Shown here piece by piece: positions 46,701 through 58,700 of a stretch of 64,000 nt of DNA. The position numbers and the translations under genes are program-made. Origin of the DNA: Elephas maximus indicus (Eukaryota > Chordata > Mammalia > Proboscidea > Elephantidae); contig NC_064834.1 of the NCBI RefSeq assembly GCF_024166365.1, positions 52,556,001-52,620,000 of the forward strand, written 5' to 3'. A model generated the notes under the pieces. It had not been told where the DNA came from, did not search any database, and was given only the letters and a program-made list of their open reading frames with translations. Each line of letters starts with the position of its first letter. The first letter of the stretch is position 1.

Positions 46701-49700
46701 AGATTTCGTCCTTTAGCAGCATCAGTACCTGATCGTATGTTATTTCTTGAAATCGTTCAACATCGACTAATTCTTCTTGATATAATGACCCTGTGTATTC
46801 CTTCCATGTTCTTTTGCTGCTTGTGTTGTTTAATATTTTCCCCCATAGAATCCTTCACTATTGCAACTCGAGGCTTGAATTTTTTCCCCAGGTTCTTTAA
46901 GCTTGAGAAACGCCAAGCATATTCTTCCCTTTTGGTTTTCTGTCTCCACCTCTTTGCACATGTCATTATTCTGCTTTGCCTTCTGTAGCTGCCCTTTGAA
47001 ATCTTCTGCTCAGTTCTTTTACTTAATCAGTTCCTCCTTTTGCTTCAGCTGCTCGACATTCGTGAGCAAGTTTCAGAGTCTCCTCTGACATTCATCTTGG
47101 TCTTTTCTTCTTGCCTAACTGCATGGGAGAAAGATGTGGCACTCTGCTTCTGTAAAGATTTACAGCCTTGGAAACCATATGAGGCAGTTCTCATCTGTCC
47201 TAAAGGTTCCCTATGAATCAGAATCAACTCATCAGCAGTAGATACGTCCTAACTTTGGATTCCGCGTCCCATTACTTTACACATCCTCGCATTCCTCTTC
47301 CTCTACCTCACAGCTCTTTTTTCCTTTTCATTCCCACTGTACTCTTCTTGCCTAGCCTGGCAAAATCTTCTTTCCCCCAGGGTCTTTTCACCTCCAAGAT
47401 GTTTTTTCTTTTCACTGTTGGAGGATTCCTTTTATGAAAGTATAGTCTTGAACTTCTCTGTCCCCTATCCTCAAAGCCTTACACCTTGTATTTAAGACTC
47501 TAAAATTTGACTCTGACCTCTACTTTATCCCTTTTTTTCTAACCAAATTGATCTGCCTTTTTTCCTTCATATCAGCCATATTACATTGGCCCTTCCTCAT
47601 GCTGATTCCTCACCTCCACCCTGTGTCTACCCACCAAAATATTACCTATCTTAAGAACGAAAGATGACTCATTTGTAGGGGACTGGTTAAATAAATCATG
47701 GCACATTAATAATCATCATCATGATGGAAATTCCAGAACAGTTAACTGTGTTCATGCGGAACCTGTACATAGACCAAGAGGCAGTCTTTGAACAGAACAA
47801 GAGGATAATACCGTGTGGTTAAAAATCAGGAAGGATGTGCCTTAGGGTTGTATCCTTTTACCATTCTTAACAATCTGTGCTGAGAAAATAATTCAAGAAG
47901 CTGGGCTATGTGAAGAAGAACGGGGCATCAGGATCGGAGGAACGCTCATTAACAACCTGCATTATGCAGATGACAGCCTTGCTTGCTGAAAGTAAAGAGG
48001 ACTTAAAGCACTTACTGATGAAGATCAAAGAGTACAGCCTCCAGTATGGATTACACCTCAACATAAAAAAAAAAACAACAACACTCCTCACAACTGGACC
48101 GATAAGCAACATCATGATGAACGGAGAAAATATTGATGTTGTCAAAGATTTCACTTTACTTGGATCCACAGTCAGCATCCACAGAAGCAGCAGTCAGGAA
48201 ATCAGATGACATATTACACTGGGCAAACCTGCTGTGAAAGACCTCTTTAAAGTGTTACGAAGCAAAGATATCACTTTGAGGACTAATGTGTATCTGACCC
48301 AAGGCATGGTGTTTTCAATCAGCTCGTGTACGTGTGAAAGCGGGACAGTCAATACGGAAGACCCAAGAAGAATTGATGCCTTTGAGTTACGGTGTTGGTG
48401 AAGAATATTGAATATACCAATGGGCTATCAGAAGAACAAACAAACCTGTCTTGGAGACGGTACAGCCAAAATGCTCCTCAGAAGGGAAGATGGCGAAATT
48501 TTGTCCAAAGTACTTTGAACATGTTATCAGGAGGGACCAGTCCCTGGAGAAGGACATGCTTGGTAGAGAGTCAGCGAGAAAGAGGAAGACCCTTAATGAG
48601 ATGGATTGACATAGTGGCTGCAACAGTGGGCCCAAACATAGCATTGATTGTGAGGCTGGTTCAGGACTGGACTGTTTTCGTTCGCACGTAGGGTTGTTAT
48701 GAGCCAGAATTGACTCAGCTGTACCTAACAACAACATGTGCCGGGCACTGTTCTAAAGGTTTAACATGTATTACATCACTTAGTAGTCACTGCAACTGTT
48801 AGATAGTATTTTCATTCCCATTTTACAAGTGCAACAGGCACAGAAAGGTTAAGTAACTTTGCCCAAAATTATACAGCTAGGAAGAGGCACAGAGGTCTAC
48901 TAAGCAGCTATGTAAAAAATAAAGTTCTCCATGTACAGTTATGGAAGAATCTCTAAGATATATTATTAAGTGGGAAAAAAAAGTACCGAAGAGATTGTAT
49001 AGTATACTACCATTATATAAAAAAGCTGGGGAGAATATATATTTATATTTGTGTATGCATAAAAGGCCTGTGGATGAAAGGGCTACAGCTACTAGTGTTT
49101 ATCTGTGGGGAGGGGAAATGAGTGGCTGAAGAGCCAGACTGGGAGAGAAATTCTTCACAGTATACCCCCTTAATACCTTCCAATTTTTTTTAACTGTGTG
49201 AATGCATTATGTGTTATTTATTCAAAAAATTAAAGTATCATCTGTCTTTTGAAAGTCAAGTTCGTGTGTCTCCTCTTCCCAGAACATTCACTTACTACCT
49301 TAACCAGAATTGGAGTACTTAGAATTGACTTTTTATGTTGCTGTGGCAGTTTCTTTAGGCCATTCGTGAGGCCTTTAACTAAAAGTGTAAGTTCTTTGTA
49401 GTCAGAGCCACCATCTGCGTAGTGCTCTGTGACACCCAGAGCAACACGAATAGTGCCTTGTATAAGTAGCTGTTTAAGGGAAAACTAATGTATAAGAAAC
49501 GGAAATCACATCAGTGTTTGCCTAGGATGGGAGACTAATTTGGATCTGGCATGAAGGAACTTCTGGGGTTGATGGAAATGTTCTGTTTCTTGATTCGGAT
49601 GGTGGTTACACTAGTTTATACATTTATCAAAACTTGAAAGGGATATATATTTATTGTCTGTAAATTATACCTCAATAAAATTTACTTTTTGGAAAGTAGC

Positions 49701-52700
49701 TGATATTTCTTAAAATGAGTAATTACTTTGTGTCTAATCTCACCTTTATTAACTTTTCAGTAGTTCTGAAACACAAATGACATCAGGTGGAAAAGGAACT
49801 GAAGAGTCATCTTACAAGCCAATTTTTTCCACTCTTCCTGAAGCCAACATTTTAAATGTGGTTAAGGTAAGAGTAAGCTTCTTTGTGCGTCTTTGGCACA
49901 GAGCAGAAAGGCTTTAGTTTTCTTGTTAATGTTTTCTTTAAAAATCGCTAGTGTCTTACCAGGTAATTTCCAGTCTCTGAAATTTCTTAGGAATCATCTT
50001 TGTAATAAAGACTGTTTGTATTTGTTTTTATTTTTTGTTTTAATACTAGGAGTGAAAGGGAACTTCAGGTCAGGATAGTTAAGTAGACCTAGGGATACCT
50101 TGATCAAAAATTTTTTTGACTCTAATATATTTTTGAAACCAATACGTTTTAAATAGGATGTGTGAAGAAAAAAATTATTACTTACAATGTAACTTAGTGA
50201 TCCAGGGGCTTACATCCTTGAAAGTAGAATAGAAGACCTTGACCTACCAAAAATGGAAATGCTACTGAGAATTGGTAACAATGTGACAGCATGTTTAATG
50301 GCTCAATCAAATCTATAACACTGAACCCTTAAAAAGAAAATCTTGAAAATGGAGAAAATATTCACCCTATCAACTAATTCAGCTATTAATGATTGTATTT
50401 CTTGCCTTCTTTTTCCTGAACATTTGTTACTTTGTTTTTTATAGTTCTTTTTTGCATCTTTTGTCCAAAGCTTTTGTAATTAAAACTCTTCAAGTAAAAT
50501 ATATTTCCTTAAGTTGTTTTGTATGTGCATTTGTGTTAAAGTTTCTAGGCCTGTGTACATCTATACATCCAGATGGTTACCAGGATCGTGAAATAATGTT
50601 GCTGATTTTAATGTTGTTTAAAATGAGTTTGGAAAAACAGCTGAAACAGATTCCTCTAGTGGACTTCCAAAGCCTCGTGATAAACCTGATGAAGAACATC
50701 AGAGATTGGAGCACAAAGGTAATGTTACTTAAAGATTCAGTATTGGTTTTACGTATAGCATCACAATTTGATTTTCTTAGTGCGTGGAGAATTAATACTG
50801 TTTCTAAACTCAGCTAAGATCTTTGGCAAATGAAAAATGAACTGAGGAAAGGAGTCTGTTTGGAACTGTTATTATTTAAATTTCTAACTGAATTTTTTCT
50901 AAAACTGCAGCTGTTCATTCATGAAAAACATGTTGTGCCAGAGATATGGCTGTGAAAAAGACGCAGTCCTTGCCCTCGTGGAGCTTTCATCCTAGTCAGA
51001 GGGTTAGATAATAAACAAGTAAATGCATATTATAATACCATCTCAGGTTGTAATAAATGCTATGCAGAAAAATAAAGCAGGACATGGCCTAAATAGTGGA
51101 ATGGCAGAGCTGCTATGCTATTCCGGATGAAGCAGTCAGAGAAGGCCTTTCTGAAGTGACTTTTGAGCAGAGACCTAAGCGAAATGATGGAGTAAGTCAT
51201 ACGTACGTCATTCATACAGGCAGTCTCCAGCTTACGAACGAGATCGGTTCCTAACTGTGTCTTTTAAGTCTTTAAGTCGAACCGGTAGGTAAGTCAGAAC
51301 AGGGCATACAGTTCTTATTTAGCCTGACTTCAGTGCAAGAAAATACTTGAAGCCTTTTCAGTAATTTAAAAGCTTTACGTGCATATTGTCAGATCATCTA
51401 ACAAGGCTAAAACAATTTACAGTTTAATCAAGCAAACTAAGACAATATTAATATTGTTTTATCCCATATCCACACCAGCATTATATTTTAGAGCATTTTA
51501 TAATTTTCTTAGGCTTAATCATTGTTATATGGATTTTCATTTTGTTGTTAACTAGTAAATTTCCCTTTGCCCAAGTGTGTTAGTAATGTGGATTTTCTGT
51601 TTGTATATTGTGTCTTTATATCGTTCATACTTTATTGTCAGTTTGTAAGAACCGCTGTTTATTCCTCAAATGAAAAAAAAGAAAGCTTCATGTGCAGTAA
51701 GTGAAGGTGATCGTGTTGAGGAATTTGTTGCGAGTAGGGGTTGTAGGGGTTAGTTCATTCGTTTCAAATTGAGGGCGAATTTATGTAACACTAAAGGACA
51801 AGTATGAGTGGTCCCTAAGTCGGACATTCATAACTGCCTGTATAACGAGAATTTAAGTTGAACTTTTGTAGTCATATTGAGAGTAAATATGTATAATTTT
51901 TTAAGCCTTTTTTAAAATCATATTTTTCAACCGTTTTTGGTGGATAATTTCAAACATGCAAGAGTAGAGAAAAGAATGTAATGAATCACAGAGTTGCAGC
52001 ATGTCTGTCTTGACTCATCTGTTACCCCCACTCCGTACTTGAACCTTCAGGATTATTTTGAAGTAAAGTTGTTAGTCTTTTCTTTTTTTAATACTGAAAT
52101 AGTGAGGCTCCCTAAAGTACAAGAAATCCCAGATCAGGAACATACATGATCTTGTGCAACTCTTATTGTGTAGATCAGGAAACTGATATTTGTATTTAGA
52201 TCACTTTATTCTTCTAAGATGGACTATGTAAATATATCTAGATATAATATAGCACAAAATATGGAAGCCAAATGAAATCCTGGTTTGTCTTTTTTAGAGT
52301 TTAAGATAAAATGGAATCAGTGTACTACATACATTTCAGCAGGATCTAGACTTCATGATATTGAGAAAAATGAGTGCTTTTTTTTCTTATAGTACTGAGG
52401 ATTAGAAGAAGGGATGTGGATGATCTGTTAAATGTTTGATGCCACTGACCTGTTTGAAAAGAAGCCTTGCTCTTTGTTTTTTTTCAGGTGCCTGAACTCT
52501 GTCTAGCCATAAATAAGCTCTCCAGTCATCCCCACAACCTTCTGTGGTTGGTACAGCTGGTTCCTAACTGGACATCACGTGGAAGGTATTGAAAAGTGAG
52601 AATTAAGCATTAAAAAATTTTATGAGGTTTACATTAATGAAATGCTTTGGGGGCTTTTATCTTCAGTCGTTGTTCCTTGAATGTTAAATCAGGGTCTTTT

Positions 52701-55700
52701 TTTCGTATTCAGTTGTGGGAAAAGGCATTGATAGCCTGATTTTGAAGTTTAACTTTGGTCACTGTGTAATAATCTTGATTTTTTTTAATTTTAGCTTATC
52801 TGTTAATATAGATGATCATGAAATAAATGAATTAGCATGCTTTTGCTTTAGTAAAAAGAAATTCTAGGAATAAAATAGATTTTTTCTATCAGTAAATCAA
52901 CAGGGTCAGAGATAAAGGTTCTTAACAAAGCCCGAGGTTCAGGAACTCTTCTAACTAGATACAGAAATTTTACATGAAATATTTTCTGTTCTGTTAAAGC
53001 TTGTACATTTTTGTACGGTCTTCTGGAAACATCGGCTGTATTTCCAATTAAAGAACTAGAAGAACTGTTCTTGGCAGTATTAAAATACATTTTAAATACT
53101 TCTTAATTCTGATTCCAGGCAGCTGAGACAGTGCCTCAGTCTAGTGATTATTTCAGAGCTTTTGGATGAGAAACATGAAGATATCCTTAATGTCAGTAAT
53201 CTGCAGGTATAAATGCATTTTTGTTTTCTTTTAATAAATGAGAAGGGGTAGTGAAGTGTAGGGAAAATGGGTGGGCCTTAAGTCAAAAGTCCTAGGGTTA
53301 GATTTCAACTCTCAAGCATGATACTGTTCATGTAATCTTCAGTATGGTACTTAACTTTTTATCTGGAACTAAAGATCATGTCATACCCTTTACCACATAG
53401 GATGGTTGCAGACCATCAAATGAATTAAGTGTACAATAATTGCTGGGAAAATCATAATGAGCTATATAAATATAAGGTGACATTATTTATTGAATTGGTT
53501 TAATTCATCAAATTCAATTTTATCCCAAGATTAGAAATTGCAGAACTATTGTACATTAATTACGTCGATTTTTTAATTTTTTTATATGAGCATATCTGGA
53601 AAGCTTAGTACAAACATTGACAGCACTCATGGGGTTACTCTCAGGTGGATATGAAAATTCATCATAGAATCTGATCTGGATGTCCCTGTGTTGTTCTTGT
53701 TTCAACTGCAGTTCAGTACAAGGTAGTCTACTAGGCCCTAGGGATAATAACATGAATTAGATACAAACTGTGGTTGAAAAAAATAAGCCAACCATTGTGG
53801 TATAGTGTAGTAAGAATTACAGTAATAGGAGTTTGCACAAGGCGCTCTAGAGACAGAGTGATGGGGACAGCTGGTTATTGCTTTAATAGAGTTGAGGTAG
53901 ATTTGAATCTAAATTTATGAGGATTACTCTGAGGTATAGGGTTATTAGCAAATAGCTCTCAATTCTTTGAGTAATACTTCCACCAAAAAAGAACCAGGGG
54001 GGAGAAAAGAAGAGATCCAGGGGTAGAATTTCTACCACCACCTCCTACTTATTGTTTGTCCTGTTATCTTTTCCTTTTTTTCCCATGTAGAATAGAATTA
54101 CCTGAATAATTGACCTTCAGACTCAATAATTGATACTCAGATTACACAATCCAAGCTGAGATTTTTTCTTTTTCCCCAACCTCTTGCTCAGATTGCAGTG
54201 ACTTTTACCCAGCAGGGAGATTCGATTTTGCTGACTTTCAAATAATTTTATAAAGGAAACATTTTCTGTGATTCCTGTTATAGTGCCGTTTTGTCTGCTC
54301 CTCGAGCTTTTACCCTAAATCAGAAGTCCTAAATTTTTAACTTAAAATCCCTTTAACCAACTGAGGACTCATAAATAAAAGGGAAGTGGATATTATTGGA
54401 CTCTAGGAAAGCTAAGGAAACCCTGGTGGCGTAGTGGTTAAGTGCAGCTGCTAACCAAAGGGTTGGCAGTTCGAATCCGCCAGGCGCTTCTAGGAAACTA
54501 TGGGGCAATTCTACTCTGTCGTATAGGGTCACTGTGAGTCGGAATCGACTTGACCGCACTGGGTTTGGTTTTTTTGTTTTTTTAGGAAAGCTAAAGGGGC
54601 AGAATTAGGGGAGGTAAAATGAACAGAGGACACACTGGAAAAAGTAGCCTAAGAAAGAGCAACTAACTGTGTTGGTTAGCATTGCTTAGTGTCTCTCTTT
54701 CTTTTGATAGATATCAGTTCTGCATCATTATCTTGTACAAATGAAGCCTTCTCATTTGCTAAAGAAAATGGTCTTGAAGAAAAGGGCCGAACAACCAGAT
54801 GACACCATTGATGAGGGTCTTCATTTGGAACTTGAAAAACAGGTATCCAGGGCTAGAAGATCTCACATATGAGCACAACTGATGCTAACTTTCTTACCAT
54901 AAACTGATAGTATAGGCATTTCTGATTTAAAGACTAGTACATTGTAGCAAACGTGATTATAATTGAATAATGCTTTTTATTTATTGACATTATGGAACTC
55001 TGAAATAAACTGAGAGTTGAGAATTCAGGTAAAGGATAGTTGTTAGTAATTTAATACTGGGAGTATGATTTTGTAGCCCTAGGCAATGAGATGGTAAAAA
55101 AGAATGTGCTTGATGCAGAAGTCAGAAAGCCTAGGTTAAATGCTTGGCTTTTCCCTGCTTACCAGCTGAGTTCACTGTGGCAAATCTCTTATCCTCCCTG
55201 GACAGCTTTCCTAACTTGTAAACTGGGGATGACATCTATGCTAGCTATAAAAGATTTCCTGTGACCTCTGTTGTAATGCCGTTTGGTCTCCTCCTTAAGC
55301 TTTTACCCTGAATTTGGGAGTTAATTTTATTCATTTCTCTAACAGGCCTATTACCTGACCTACGTTCTTCTTCATTTAGTCGGTGAAGTTAGTTGCTCTC
55401 ATTCTTTCTCTTCTGGACAGCGGGTAGGTAATTTTTAGTGTGGTTTTTTCTTTTCTTTTTTTATAGGCATCATTATTTTAATGGAATGAACGAACGTCTT
55501 TTATAGAGGAGAAAACTTGAAAAAAGTTAACTTTGGATTTGATGTAGAATTCCCGGTATACACTGGAAAAAGGGGAGTAATGATAGCCTTGCAACCATAT
55601 CATATTGACAGATTATTTGTCGGCAAATGTTAGTTCTATTTGTTCGTGTGGAACTTAACCATCATAACTTGGCAACAAGGTAATATAGTCATAAAATACC

Positions 55701-58700
55701 TAGGTCACCAAATACTGAATGGGCCAACTCTTAGCTGGTTTCTTCCTATCTCTTCTCCCACCCCACTCTTTTTTTTTCCTTTAGAAGTAACATTTGCCTT
55801 CAAAGTTAAATGGATGGTAAGTGAGGCTACTTCAAAAATGCATTGTCTCCCCATAATAAAATTTTCGTTTTGAATTATCCTCCTCTTGCCATACTGCCAT
55901 GATCCATACTCCTGGAGAAAGCTCTTGTTTAATTTCTCTTGTTTCAAATCAGAGCTTTTCCAAACCCATTTTAAAACTTAGTGTCTCCCAGGCGTGCTAG
56001 AAAAGGTGCAAGACTGGTTCATGTGCTTTTACATGTTTGCTTTTCTGATTGGAACCTAATGTAGTCATCCATTTGTAATGTTCATGTACGGTCATTATAC
56101 TTGTTATTATTTTTTTTTTTTTTCTGGTTAAAAAGTAACCAATGATTATTGTTTAAAATTTCAATTATAAAACCATACAAGGTAGAAAGTGGAAGACTGC
56201 TATAACCTAGTGTCCTCAAATTTCTCCAGAATTTATGCATATCCTAATATAATTGTTTTTATAAAAAGAGTCATACTATTCATATTATTTGTAATGTCTT
56301 TGTTTTTTTATTTGAAGATACTACCACTTATAATTAATAACAGTAGTAGTTAAAACCTTTATTGATGAACATTACATTTTTTTTGCAATTATACACAGTG
56401 CCAACTAACATGAGTATGTGTGTTCATACATCTCTGCCCACTTATGCAAGCATCTCTAAGTTAAATTCCTAGAGAATTCTAGAACTGCTAGGTCAACGGT
56501 TATACATACTTCAAATTTTAATCATTTTAAAATAGCTATTACCACATTTCCCTCCTCAAAAGTATCCGTTTACATTCTTTCCAACTAAGAGAGTGACTGT
56601 TGTACTATATACTTCTGAAGCTTAAGACACTTAATTTTTTAGGAACTCAGTATGATCTTCTATTAATAAAGGCTTGTTTTGTTCTCAGACAAAAAATAAG
56701 TTACCTGTAATTTGACTATTCTGGTAGAGAATGTGTTAAAGGAAGGACACTTCAGATTTCTGGGTACTTCATCACCCAGCCTGAGCTATAAGGTTAATTT
56801 CCATTGATATGCCTTAGTACATAGCAAGGCAACTTTTATTTTTTTGGTATATTTTCTAAATTAGCCAACAATAAACCATAATAGTCTTACTGTCTTGGCA
56901 GTTATAATTATCTGATGTAATTGTTATTATGTTGGGTGATTAACATCAGAAATTGCTAACTAGGGGTTATAGATTTTTAAATGGTTGTTAGCTATTCTGA
57001 CTGCATAATCTCTTTGTTCATTTTTAATACTTCAGAGTAGTTTTCATCCTTTTGTTTGTTTTACACAGAAACACTTAGTGCGACTCTGTGGGACTTTGGA
57101 AAAGCATGTTAAATGTGATATTAGGGAAGACCCAAAACGTTTTTATAGAACTAAGGTAAGTGTTTTTTCTTACGCATTGTTAGGTTTTGTTTGTTTGTTT
57201 AACCTTAATTACATTATATTTGAAGCAGGGAACCATTTTAAGTCTCTCAGAAAAAAATCAACATGTAAGTTTAGATATGAGTTTCTTCTTTAATAATGGA
57301 AATCAACTTCAGCTAAGTGCTTCTAGCTAGACTGAAAGTGAAAGGAAAAATCGCAAAGGCAAATGCATTTTTGATTTTACTGTACTTTCTGTTCTGAAAT
57401 TCCTGACACTCAGGGAAAAAAAATCATTCTTCCAGTACAAGTGAACCTTGTTAACTTTCCCATTCTACAAATTAAGACCTTTACAGTTAAGTTAGCTTCA
57501 ACGATTAAAACATTGTTTAAATAAAAGTTGGAGATTGTTTTACTATGATGAAGATCACTGATGGTTACCGGGACTGGCACGTCTAGCCATTTGTAAGTTG
57601 GAGCCAAACTTCTTTGAACACTCACTGAGTAATATGGTTTCTCTTCTCCTATGGAGACCTTGCCCACATTACTCCTTGAACTGGAAAACCACTTACTCCC
57701 AGAGTTCAGGTCATGTTTATCACCAAGCTTGAATTTAGTGATCCTGATGTTACCCTGTATTCCCAATAAAGGGTGAAAATAGAAAAAAAAGAAATTGTGT
57801 AAATGTATAAGCTGTGAAGCAGTGATTATAAAAATTTATGATGGTTGAACACTTTTGTTCATAGAGAAAAAAAAAATAGGTTAGCTGTTACTCTTTGAAT
57901 ATTCCACTAGAGAGTGTGTGTTAAAGGTAGGACTCTTAAAATTTCTGGGCACTACATCACCCATTCTGAGCTTTAGGTTGGAAATGATTGAGCAGAAGCT
58001 TGCTGAACTTTTTCCCCTAAAGTTTCAGTATATTCAGAGACAGTGGAAAAGCTGAATATAATGTGTATGCAGTGGAAAAGCAAGTTTGGTATTAATAAAA
58101 TGATTTGACCAAAAAACTTCTCAGGATTTTTTTTACTCCCTAGTCATCTTTTAGCTTTTGTAATGTAAAGCAGGTCTTTTTTGCCTCTTGTGTTTGGATA
58201 GTCACTGAATGTAAAGTTTCAGCTTTGTAACCTTACATCTTACATTAATTAGCTGGTAAAAGCTAGTCACTTGAACAACGCCTATGTGAATTCAATATCT
58301 GTATTTTAGTAAATTTAAGTTAAATACAAAAATGAGCAACTAATGAAGTAATATCAGATTGCAGATACTAAAATACACTTTGGAGGGATAGCTCTTTGCC
58401 TCAGAATGGAAACCAGTGTTTTAGAAGCACATTGTTTTGAACATTGACTGGAGTTACTGGCCCATAGAACTTGGTGGTAGTGGCTACTGTTGATGGACAT
58501 GCTAAAAGGGGACCACCCAAGGTTTCTCTTTCTTATAGCCAGATCCAGGCACTGGTTGGTGCCAGAGCTTCTCTTAATGTAGACTGGAGAGTGACACGGT
58601 GGTCCGGTGGTCCGTGGAAATTGCTTAGGGAATGGTCCTGCTGAAATAGATGAGTTGCATGCCTCTCCAAAAGCCTCTTGTAGAAAAAAGTAGCAGTTGT

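Noticed and set aside
54843..55345. Intron 16 as a U12-type intron
   Set aside because: The donor GTATCC and a CTCCTTAAG near the 3' end are reminiscent, but donor positions 7-8 do not fit and the branch-like site is about 45 bases from the AG, too far.
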